A DNA stretch of 8,165 nt from JAWLFY01 sp964462125 (GTDB lineage: Bacteria > Planctomycetota > Planctomycetia > Pirellulales > Pirellulaceae): positions 1 through 8,165 of the forward strand of contig CAYWXT010000251.1 of assembly GCA_964462125.1 (NCBI GenBank), in the 5' to 3' direction. The notes under the pieces were generated by a model. That model did no database searches. It was given only the letters and a program-made list of their open reading frames with translations, and was not told the DNA's origin. Below, in pieces: positions 1 to 5,966 of the stretch. The position numbers and the translations under genes are program-made. Within the stretch, counting starts at the first letter, position 1, and each line of letters starts with the position of its first letter.

Positions 1-103
1 TCCGTCTCGCCGAGCCGGACCGTCACCGCGCCAAGTACGTCCGTCTCGCCGAGCCCGACCGTCACCGCGCGCCAAGTACGTCCGTCTCGCCGAGCCGGAC
101 CGT
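1..103. repeat. Short tandem repeat, about 2.6 copies of a 39-41 bp unit
   Basis: Three successive copies begin with TCCGTCTCGCCGAGCC at positions 1, 40 and 81. The first unit is 39 bp. The second is 41 bp, with two extra bases (GC) near its end and one G-to-C change in the middle. The third stops matching after about 23 bp. The array may start before the window. The 39 and 41 bp periods differ by two bases, so it does not keep one reading frame and is unlikely to be coding. It is a non-coding GC-rich array of unknown role. Confidence 0.85.
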
Positions 104-212
104 CCGACCCCCGACCCGACCCTCCCCAACACCACTTGCCAGCCCCCGCTTTCACCGCTACTTTATTGCCGCGGAGAGGGTTTCTTCCCTTTTAATCCGA
201 GCAAGGCAACGA

Positions 213-599
213 ATGACTCAGCCTGACGCGACCGGCGGTTTTACCGAGAAATCGGCGGGAACGGCGCCGGTCCCAGCCGACCGGATCAACCAACCCGACC
301 TCGATTCCGAACTGGAGTCGTGGGTTCAGCAAGCGAGTGGCCGCAGCGATGCCCGGACGTTGACGCTCGACTTAGGGGCGGTCATGCAACTCAGCAGCCT
401 CGGATTGAACCATTTGATCCAGCTCAACCGGTTGGCCCGCAAGGAGGACTTGGAGGTCATCCTGACCAACGTGCAGCCCCCCGTGACAGAGGTTTTGAAC
501 CTCACACGGTTGGAGCGGCTGTTTGAAACCCGCACGATGGCCCCGCCCCCCACCTCCGATGCGGTGGACGAGCCACCGGCAGCCACAAGCACGACCTAG
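213..599 (+). CDS. STAS-domain protein, anti-anti-sigma factor-like
   Basis: This 128-residue protein has a single STAS domain at about residues 30-108. Seen in the sequence: a strand (TLTLDLGAV, 49-57), a loop with LSSLGL (60-65), a helix (NHLIQLNRLAR), a second strand (EVILTNV) and the closing helix with LNLTRLERLFE (95-105), in the order found in SpoIIAA and RsbV. In those proteins the serine after the conserved Asp is phosphorylated by an anti-sigma kinase. Here Ser62 aligns with that serine and Ser61 replaces the Asp, a change seen in many environmental STAS proteins. The ends (1-28 and 109-128) are rich in Pro, Ala and Thr and look disordered. The start is ATG 213 with AAGG six bases upstream. 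No kinase, phosphatase or sigma factor gene is adjacent, so the partner is unknown. It probably acts in the cytoplasm as a phospho-switch, by inference. Confidence 0.85.
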   Translation: MTQPDATGGFTEKSAGTAPVPADRINQPDLDSELESWVQQASGRSDARTLTLDLGAVMQLSSLGLNHLIQLNRLARKEDLEVILTNVQPPVTEVLNLTRLERLFETRTMAPPPTSDAVDEPPAATSTT

Positions 600-648
600 G
601 CTCTGAAAGGTCGAGCGGTGAAGGCAGCGAGGCTGTCAGCAACGCACC

Positions 649-677
649 TTGCCAGAGACACGCAGGTCAATTAGATT
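649..677 (+). promoter_or_regulatory. Sigma70-type promoter of tRNA-Asn
   Basis: TTGCCA at 649-654 matches the -35 consensus at five of six bases. TAGATT at 672-677 matches the -10 box at four of six, and the spacer is exactly 17 bp. Transcription would start near 684, about 36 bp before the tRNA, which suits a stable-RNA promoter with a short leader removed by processing. It lies after the STAS gene, so the tRNA need not depend on read-through. Confidence 0.55.
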
Positions 678-688
678 CCCGATAGTCG

Positions 689-707
689 CAGCGACGCTCG
701 GTCGCTG
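689..707 (+). other. Perfect 7-bp hairpin in the tRNA-Asn leader
   Basis: CAGCGAC (689-695) and GTCGCTG (701-707) are exact inverted repeats around a 5-base loop. No T-run follows, so it does not look like an intrinsic terminator. It lies between the predicted transcription start and the tRNA 5' end at 720, so it may be a leader structure or a processing signal. Confidence 0.4.
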
Positions 708-719
708 TTGGCCCGATCT

Positions 720-792
720 TCCCCTGTAGCTCAGTCGGTAGAGCAGGCGGCTGTTAACCGCCTTGTCGCAGGTTCGAGTCCTGCCGGGGGAG
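720..792 (+). tRNA. tRNA-Asn (anticodon GTT)
   Basis: A complete 73-base cloverleaf can be drawn by hand. The 7-bp acceptor stem is 720-726 with 785-791, including one T-G pair. The D stem is GCTC/GAGC (729-732 with 741-744). The anticodon stem is GGCGG/CCGCC (746-750 with 758-762) around the loop CTGTTAA, with the anticodon GTT at 753-755. The variable loop has five bases, and the T arm is GCAGG/CCTGC around TTCGAGT. The discriminator base is G792. The next bases are CCT, so CCA is not encoded and must be added after transcription. It decodes AAC and AAT. Confidence 0.96.
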
Positions 793-839
793 CCTTCCAA
801 CAACGCGAAATCCATCGCGACACCCGAGTTGACCGCCAG

Positions 840-874
840 CGCCGAAAGCAACCGCCCTCGGCGATTCGCGTTTT
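840..874 (+). terminator. Possible weak terminator after tRNA-Asn
   Basis: A 6-bp stem, CGCCGA (840-845) with TCGGCG (858-863), encloses a 12-base loop. TTTT follows at 871-874 and a second run of six T at 881-886. The first T-run starts seven bases after the stem and the loop is large, so this is a weak candidate. It is, however, the nearest stem plus T-run downstream of the tRNA. Confidence 0.3.
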
Positions 875-995
875 CCCCCGTTTTTTGCGGTGTTTCGCGA
901 GAGGTCGGTCTCCAGGGCGTTTGTCTCCCGCCCGGCGAGCCGACGCGGTTCACGCCCGATATCGCCCGATCTCGCCCAAAACTCTCGGACTCTCG

Positions 996-1039
996 GTTAA
1001 CAACCCGCCCTGGTTAACAGGCGGGTTAACAGGGAGAGA
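996..1039 (+). repeat. 44-bp GTTAAC-box repeat, left copy
   Basis: The element has three GTTAAC boxes (996, 1013 and 1025). An inverted repeat lies between the outer boxes: AACCCGCC (1002-1009) pairs fully with GGCGGGTT (1020-1027). It ends in AGGGAGAGA. A second copy at 2748-2791 has the same orientation and 42 of 44 identical bases. No T-run follows either copy, so it is not a standard terminator. It resembles a dispersed intergenic repeat, but its family is not one I can name. Confidence 0.8.
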
Positions 1040-1094
1040 CGGGGTTTACCCCCTGCCATAGCTGAGGAGGGACGCAGGCTTTGCTAATATCTGA

Positions 1095-1118
1095 CGCTCG
1101 TCCGCTAGTGGACGAGCG
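1095..1118. other. Strong 9-bp palindrome with 6-base loop
   Basis: CGCTCGTCC (1095-1103) and GGACGAGCG (1110-1118) are exact inverted repeats around GCTAGT. A run of six T sits at 1134-1139, fifteen bases after the stem, which is too far for a typical intrinsic terminator. It lies downstream of the minus-strand gene's 3' end, so it could stabilise or end that transcript, or it could be a REP-like palindrome. The function is open. Confidence 0.5.
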
Positions 1119-1318
1119 GCATCCTAACTCGACTTTTTTCCAATTCACGCGGCTTGCGTGAGCCTGAAGTCTATCCAAAGAGTACATCGACAATGGCATT
1201 CTCATGCCCCTCCAGCTCTATTGCCTAACGGTAACCCGGCGGGCGCGGATGATCGTCAACTTCACAACGCTTGACTCGTCCACTCGGGAGTACCGCTGTG
1301 GCTAGACCGCAGATAGAC

Positions 1319-2347
1319 TCATCCAGGATTTGAGGCTTTATTGGCCAACGACTCGAGTATCGCCGGAACGGCTTTGCTAAGCCAGTCCGCAGCATCTGCG
1401 ATTTCTTTTTCAGGAGCGTTGCCATCGTGGACCAACTTACTTCGAACGCCGTAGGCTGACCCGATGTTGCGGCGTGCCTCCTCAGCCGCCTCGCCAATGA
1501 CGGTTGCGTGCGTCGCAGCGAGCTTGCGGAGGCTTTCCGATATGGACTCATCCTTCAAGCCGGCAAGGCGATTTCGCATTCTGTCCAGCGCACGACGCTG
1601 CTCTACATCTTCAGCTGAGTGCTCGCGTTCCGAGTCAAAATTCTTGAGTAGCTGGTTGATTTGGTCCGACGCGGCTTCGCTGACCCGCTCGGGTTTGATT
1701 AGTGATTCCAGAGACGTTGCTAAGCTAACAACTCGTGCACGTTGGCTCGTTTCCGAAAGAGACGCCGCATAAAGATCGATTGCGAGAGAAAGGCGTTCGT
1801 CTGCAGCGATCTTTTCGGGATGCGGCAGGGTGAGCCCCTCGGCGAGGTGTTCAAGAAATGATGTCTCGGGCATACTGATCGTAACTTTCATGGAACCGGC
1901 ACCGATTTCCATGATCCGTAGGTGTTCCGGGATCACAACGGCCGGAGAGGGGTCTATGTGGCCGTCCAAGTGCGTCCAGCCCTTCCTCTCACACAATTCG
2001 CCAAAGGTAGGATTCCCCCGAACGTCAACAGGCAGATCATGAAGCTGGACCATCTGCATGGCGCGGCTCGACCTTAGACGCAACTTCTTTCTGACGATTA
2101 GACGAAGCAGGGCGCCTCGAAGCCGCGGGAAAAATGCCTCTGCCTCCTCACGTGTCTCGAAAGAGGTGACGCGAAGTAGCTGAATTCCCTCGTTCTCGAC
2201 TATCTCCACGTTGTGGTCGCCAAATGTGTGCTCCTTGACATCTGCTTGTTTCAATGCGTGCGGGGGGGCAAGCTGGAAGGGCACCTGGAGTGTATACCGT
2301 TCGGGAGGCGAGCCCTCGGAGACAATTCGGAACCAGAGAATGGGCAT
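1319..2347 (-). CDS. HEPN-like (Apea-type) protein, putative ribonuclease or defence factor
   Basis: This 342-residue soluble protein has no signal peptide or membrane segment. The N-terminal half (about 1-175) is a mixed alpha/beta region I do not recognise. The C-terminal half (about 183-335) is helical and has the layout of Apea-like HEPN domains: a first helix pair with SLAIDLYAASL...RVVSLATSLESLI (187-217), a charged helical middle, and the closing AYGVRSKLVHDG with Arg302 and His307. This R-x4-H motif is the catalytic signature of HEPN ribonucleases; the family is known from abortive-infection and toxin proteins. RNase activity is inference. The ATG at 2347 opens the frame, with a weak GGA upstream. 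It stands alone, opposite in direction to the hsd operon, between two copies of a 44-bp repeat, with no adjacent nucleotidyltransferase or other antitoxin gene. It could also be a non-catalytic sensor protein. Confidence 0.75.
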   Translation of the reverse strand: MPILWFRIVSEGSPPERYTLQVPFQLAPPHALKQADVKEHTFGDHNVEIVENEGIQLLRVTSFETREEAEAFFPRLRGALLRLIVRKKLRLRSSRAMQMVQLHDLPVDVRGNPTFGELCERKGWTHLDGHIDPSPAVVIPEHLRIMEIGAGSMKVTISMPETSFLEHLAEGLTLPHPEKIAADERLSLAIDLYAASLSETSQRARVVSLATSLESLIKPERVSEAASDQINQLLKNFDSEREHSAEDVEQRRALDRMRNRLAGLKDESISESLRKLAATHATVIGEAAEEARRNIGSAYGVRSKLVHDGNAPEKEIADAADWLSKAVPAILESLANKASNPG

Positions 2348-2845
2348 TGATTTCCGTGTATTGGCTACCGATTAATTCTTTTCGGTTGAAGCGTGTTAGC
2401 ATCGACGTGACGATGCGGCTCGCCCGCCCCCGCTGAACTGCAGAGGCGTAGCCGTGGTCAGCAACAGCGAAGCGAGGGCACCGAGCTGCCCGCCGATCAG
2501 CCTCGCCCGAACGAACGCAGCCGGAGCGGTCCGACTTGGGTCAAGCGGTCTGCTTCTCGGTGCCCCACGGAATTTTTACCACTTCCAACGGTGGCCTGAA
2601 ATGGCTGAGGGGACTGAAAAGAAAGATCGGACAACAAACGTCAAACTGGATCGAGTGTCGGTGCCAAGCCGCGGTCGAACCGGTGAACCGCCGCCGAACT
2701 AGTTGTCAACAAAGCCGTCCAGGCACGGCCGGTTTCGTCGTTTAGGTGTTAACAACCGGCCCTGGTTAACAGCCGGGTTAACAGGGAGAGATGGCCATCA
2801 CCGGGGTGGATTGAGCAGCGCAACGATTGCTGAACGTCGTCTACA
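2348..2845. other. Gene-free stretch between the HEPN-like gene and the transposase remnant
   Basis: The first part must hold the promoter of the minus-strand gene. The AT-richer bases at 2360-2395 are the likely place, but no clear -35/-10 pair is visible. From about 2400 to 2745 the DNA is GC-rich with only short frames of unconvincing composition in either direction, so it may be decayed coding or mobile DNA. The right copy of the GTTAAC repeat is at 2748-2791. Confidence 0.55.
2748..2791 (+). repeat. 44-bp GTTAAC-box repeat, right copy
   Basis: This copy matches 996-1039 in the same orientation at 42 of 44 positions, with all three GTTAAC boxes kept (2748, 2765 and 2777). Both differences are in the arms of the inverted repeat (C to G at 2758 and G to C at 2773). 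The original pairing is lost, but a shifted pairing with one bulged G keeps a stem: AACCGGC with GCC-G-GGTT. Similarity stops sharply after AGGGAGAGA in both copies. Confidence 0.8.
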
Positions 2846-3025
2846 GCCCACGCGGGCGCAGATCAGCGTGGCTTTCTGGTAGCAGTAGATCGAACCGTTG
2901 TCGACGAGCAACTGTTCGGGCAGATCTGGATTGTAGAACGCCGAGCGGAGGGCCTTGATCATCGAATCGGCGTTGTCGCCAAAAAACAACTCGCCGTGAA
3001 AGCCCACCCGCGATGGACACGCATG
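2846..3025 (-). pseudogene. Remnant of an rve/DDE transposase catalytic domain
   Basis: Read on the minus strand, about 60 residues resemble the middle of an integrase-type (rve, IS481-like) transposase core. They run from SRVGFHGELFF through ADSMIKALRSAF and DLPEQLLVDNGS to the ATLICARVGC segment. The VDNGS aspartate, the second catalytic Asp of the DDE triad, is kept at about 2900-2902. The first Asp region, normally D-D-x-S-R, reads as C-P-S-R. The frame closes at 2798, before the position expected for the final Glu about 35 residues on. The DNA-binding N-terminus and the C-terminal end are both missing, so no active enzyme can be made. The fragment runs against the hsd operon and ends about 55 bp from the right GTTAAC repeat. 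The exact edges are uncertain. Confidence 0.65.
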
Positions 3026-3190
3026 AGCCAGGGAATCGGACGCGGCCCAAGCAAGGCTTGGCCGGATTTTGCCTGGATAGATCGTGTGGCTGGGACCAGC
3101 AAATGCGAACCCGGCGGCTACTCGGCCCGGGGGGGAATCGACTAGACTTGGACCCCTGTTCATTCAGGAGAATTTTAGGAGCACGCCAGC

Positions 3191-4741
3191 ATGGCGAAGA
3201 AGGCACGAACCAAGTCAGACAATGGAGCCAATCTCGGCTTCGAAGCGAAGCTATGGCTGGCGGCGGACAAATTGCGGAACAACTTGGACGCGTCCGAGTA
3301 CAAGCATGTGGTGCTCGGGCTGATCTTCCTGAAATACATTTCTGATGCGTTCGAGGAGATGCATCAAAAGCTGATTGTGGGCGAAGGCGAGTACGCGGGG
3401 GCCGACCCGGAAGATCCGGATGAGTACCGAGCGGAAAACTGCTTTTGGGTGCCGCGGGAAGCACGCTGGAGAACGCTTCAGGACAGCGCCAAGCAACCGA
3501 CGATCGGCAAGCTCATCGATGATGCAATGGTTGCCATTGAGCGGGACAACCCGCGGCTCAAAGGCGTACTTCCCAAAGACTATGCTCGGCCGGCACTCGA
3601 CAAGCAGCGGCTCGGGGAACTGATCGACCTGATCGGCACCATCGCGCTGGGCGATTCAGAAAACCGCTCGAAGGATCTGCTGGGACGTGTCTACGAGTAC
3701 TTCCTCTCTCAGTTCGCCTCCGCCGAGGGCAAGAAAGGCGGTCAGTTCTACACGCCCCGCTGCGTCGTTCGCACGCTGGTGGAAATGCTGGCTCCGTACA
3801 AGGGCCGCGTCTACGACCCCGCGTGCGGCAGCGGTGGGATGTTCGTCCAGAGCGAAAAGTTCGTCGAGGAACACGGTGGGCGGCTGGGCGACATCGCCGT
3901 CTACGGTCAGGAGTCAAATCCGACGACCCGGCGGCTGGCGCTGATGAACCTAGCCATTCGCGGGATTGAGGGCGACCTCGGTCCCGAGCACGCCGACACG
4001 TTTCGCCGCGACCTGCACAAGGATCTCAAGGCCGATTACGTGCTGGCCAATCCACCATTCAACGATTCCGACTGGCACCGCAACGAGGAAGATGTCCGCT
4101 GGAAGTACGGCCTGCCCCCCAAAGGCAACGCCAACTACGGCTGGGTCCAGCACTTCATTCACCATCTCGCACCAAAAGGCATTGCCGGTTTCGTGCTGGC
4201 CAACGGCAGCATGTCGTCGAACCAATCGGGTGAAGGGGAGATTCGCAAGGCGATTATCGAAGCGGACTTGGTCGACTGCATGGTCGCGATGCCGGGACAA
4301 CTCTTCTACAGCACCCAGATTCCGGTTTGCCTCTGGTTCCTGGCTTGCAACAAGAATGGTGGCAAGCGGCGAGGCCGCCGCGGCGAGACACTGTTCATCG
4401 ACGCTCGCAAGCTGGGAACGATGATCGACCGCGTGCATCGGGAATTGACCAGCGACGAGATCAAGCGGTTGGCCGATACGTATCACAACTGGAAAAGCGG
4501 CAAGGGCTACGACGACATCCCCGGCTTTTGCAAGGCGGCGACGAAGGAGGAAATCGCCGAGCACGGTTACGTGCTGACGCCAGGCCGCTACGTGGGCGCC
4601 GAAGCACTCGAAGAAGATGACGAGCCGTTCGAGGAGAAAATGCAACGGTTGACGAAGCTGTTACACGCGCAATTCGCAGAATCAGCCAAGCTGGAAGCGG
4701 CGATTCGGTCCAATCTGGAGGGACTGGGTTATGGCGGGTGA
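3191..4741 (+). CDS. hsdM: Type I restriction-modification system, DNA methyltransferase subunit HsdM
   Basis: HsdM transfers a methyl group from S-adenosylmethionine to adenine N6 and forms the M2S methyltransferase with HsdS. The 516 residues match the usual length. An N-terminal helical HsdM_N region (about 13-150, with LWLAADKLRNNLDASEYKHVVLG) precedes the methyltransferase domain. Seen motifs are QFYTPR (185-190, motif X), DPACGSGGM (209-217, SAM-binding motif I) and NPPF (287-290, catalytic motif IV for N6-adenine). A helical tail (about 475-510) probably contacts HsdS. The start is ATG 3191 with GGAG nine bases upstream; the last 11 bp overlap hsdS, implying coupled translation. All catalytic motifs look intact. 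It opens the operon, and the 165 bp upstream of it have no obvious promoter boxes. The remnant transposase ends within that upstream region. Confidence 0.97.
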   Translation: MAKKARTKSDNGANLGFEAKLWLAADKLRNNLDASEYKHVVLGLIFLKYISDAFEEMHQKLIVGEGEYAGADPEDPDEYRAENCFWVPREARWRTLQDSAKQPTIGKLIDDAMVAIERDNPRLKGVLPKDYARPALDKQRLGELIDLIGTIALGDSENRSKDLLGRVYEYFLSQFASAEGKKGGQFYTPRCVVRTLVEMLAPYKGRVYDPACGSGGMFVQSEKFVEEHGGRLGDIAVYGQESNPTTRRLALMNLAIRGIEGDLGPEHADTFRRDLHKDLKADYVLANPPFNDSDWHRNEEDVRWKYGLPPKGNANYGWVQHFIHHLAPKGIAGFVLANGSMSSNQSGEGEIRKAIIEADLVDCMVAMPGQLFYSTQIPVCLWFLACNKNGGKRRGRRGETLFIDARKLGTMIDRVHRELTSDEIKRLADTYHNWKSGKGYDDIPGFCKAATKEEIAEHGYVLTPGRYVGAEALEEDDEPFEEKMQRLTKLLHAQFAESAKLEAAIRSNLEGLGYGG

Positions 4742-5966
4742 GAATGGCTGGCAACATTCAACCTGGGGTGATTTAGCCACACTCGAGTATGGCAAGTCTC
4801 TCAAAGGCTACCGCGAGCGCACGACCGGCTACCGTGTTTACGGAACAAACGGACCTATTGGATGGCATGACTCTCCGCTCTACCATCAACCAAGCGTGAT
4901 CGTGGGAAGAAAGGGCGCGTACCGGGGCATTCACTTCGCTCCCGAACCGTTTTTTGTTATAGACACTGCGTACTACCTTAAACCGAAGGTCGAATTTGAC
5001 ATCAAATGGGCTTTCTACCAGTTGCTCACGAAAGATATCAATGGAATGGATAGCGGCTCTGCTATCCCATCAACGAGCCGAGACGACTTTTATGAATTGC
5101 CAGTAAAGGTCCCTCCCTTACCCGAACAGCGTGCCATCGCTAACATTCTCAGTTCTCTCGACGACAAGATTGAACTCAACCGGCAGATGAACGAGACGCT
5201 GGAGGGAATCGCGCGGGCGTTGTTCAAAAGCTGGTTCGTCGAGTTCGACCCGGTACGAGCAAAAATGGACGGCCGACAACCCGCTGGCATGTTGCCGGAA
5301 GTTGCGGAGTTGTTTCCCAGTGAGCTTGAACATCAGAACGGTCAGTTGACTCCGGCGGGATGGAAGTTGCGCCCGATTCACGAAGTCATCGAAGTCAACC
5401 CAATGCGTCGACTGTCTAAGCGAGCAGTTGCTCCGTATTTGGACATGAAAAACATGCCGACGCGCGGTCACCACCCGGACGAATGGATCGACCGCGAGTT
5501 CACTTCTGGTACCCGATTCATCAACGGCGACACGCTTTTCGCTCGAATCACTCCATGCCTTGAAAACGGCAAAACCGCCTTCGTTGACTTCTTGAATGGT
5601 GATACTATCGGCTGGGGCTCGACCGAGTACATCGTGCTACGACCGCGTCCACCCTTGCCTCTGGAGTTCGGTTACTACCTTGCACGGTCCGATGAGTTCC
5701 GACTTCACGCGATCACAACTATGACGGGAAGCAGTGGTCGACAACGAGTTCCCACAGACAGCCTTACTCAATTCTTGATTGTCAATCCGTCCGCGGAAGT
5801 CTCGTTCGCTTTTGGCGAGCTTGTTAAAAAATCGATGGAAGAAATAAGAGCGAACTGCGACGAATCGAGGACCCTCGCCGCCCTCCGCGACTCTCTCCTT
5901 CCGAAACTCCTCTCCGGTCAGATCCGCGTCCGCGAAGCCGAGCGTCTGGTTGAGCAGGCGGTATGA
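4731..5966 (+). CDS. hsdS: Type I restriction-modification system, specificity subunit HsdS
   Basis: HsdS chooses the DNA target and scaffolds HsdM and HsdR. The 411 residues show the usual two-lobed plan. Target recognition domain 1 is about 5-128 and contains TNGPIGWHDSP and VIVGRKGAYRG. The central conserved region is about 129-178: PPLPEQRAIANIL, then a long helix leading to LFKSWFVEFDPV. Domain 2 is about 208-352 and contains GDTLFARITPCLENGK and GSTEYIVLRPR. The distal conserved helix is about 365-400, ending DSLLPKLLSGQIRV. The two recognition domains differ clearly, which predicts an asymmetric split recognition site; the bases cannot be read from sequence. The start ATG 4731 lies inside hsdM in another frame. 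The stop overlaps the ATG of the next gene as ATGA. The gene appears intact. Confidence 0.95.
   Translation: MAGENGWQHSTWGDLATLEYGKSLKGYRERTTGYRVYGTNGPIGWHDSPLYHQPSVIVGRKGAYRGIHFAPEPFFVIDTAYYLKPKVEFDIKWAFYQLLTKDINGMDSGSAIPSTSRDDFYELPVKVPPLPEQRAIANILSSLDDKIELNRQMNETLEGIARALFKSWFVEFDPVRAKMDGRQPAGMLPEVAELFPSELEHQNGQLTPAGWKLRPIHEVIEVNPMRRLSKRAVAPYLDMKNMPTRGHHPDEWIDREFTSGTRFINGDTLFARITPCLENGKTAFVDFLNGDTIGWGSTEYIVLRPRPPLPLEFGYYLARSDEFRLHAITTMTGSSGRQRVPTDSLTQFLIVNPSAEVSFAFGELVKKSMEEIRANCDESRTLAALRDSLLPKLLSGQIRVREAERLVEQAV

Larger units (their letters stand above)
793..1318. other. Gene-free stretch between tRNA-Asn and the HEPN-like gene
   Basis: No convincing reading frame lies here. The open frames present overlap the tRNA or are translations of repeats and hairpins. 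The stretch holds the possible tRNA terminator, the left copy of the GTTAAC repeat (996-1039), a small GGGG/CCCC hairpin just after it (1041-1052), a strong 9-bp palindrome (1095-1118), a six-T run (1134-1139) and a 6-bp hairpin TCACGC/GCGTGA (1145-1161). From about 1165 to the end of the minus-strand gene I see nothing recognisable. Confidence 0.6.

Noticed and set aside
1..103. Tandem units considered as a CRISPR array
   Set aside because: The copies are contiguous with no variable spacers between them, and no cas gene is present.
175..193. Weak GGG/CCC hairpin followed by TTTT just before the STAS gene
   Set aside because: The stem is only about five or six pairs with a wobble, and it sits directly ahead of a start codon, so a terminator call is not supported.
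751..1020. Shared bases between the tRNA anticodon loop (CTGTTAACC) and the GTTAAC repeat, read as a possible att core
   Set aside because: The match is only about nine bases on opposite strands, which chance can explain.
708..1061. Open frame of 117 codons across the tRNA gene
   Set aside because: It reads through the tRNA and repeat A, with a composition unlike a protein and no ribosome site.
1225..1318. GTTAGGC on the minus strand (1223-1229) downstream of the HEPN gene, with GTCTAGC about 80 bases before it, hinting at an integron attC site
   Set aside because: The second box mismatches the RYYYAAC consensus, the inner boxes do not pair convincingly, and no integron integrase is seen.
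1225..1551. Minus-strand frame of 108 codons overlapping the 3' end of the HEPN-like gene
   Set aside because: It lies in another frame of a better gene and its product is basic and low in complexity.
2454..2745. Two overlapping plus-strand frames of about 70-80 codons
   Set aside because: No recognisable motif, no ribosome site of note and unconvincing residue composition.
3950..4645. Long minus-strand open frame opposite hsdM
   Set aside because: It is the mirror of a strongly supported methyltransferase gene, with its open frame explained by GC-rich codon use.
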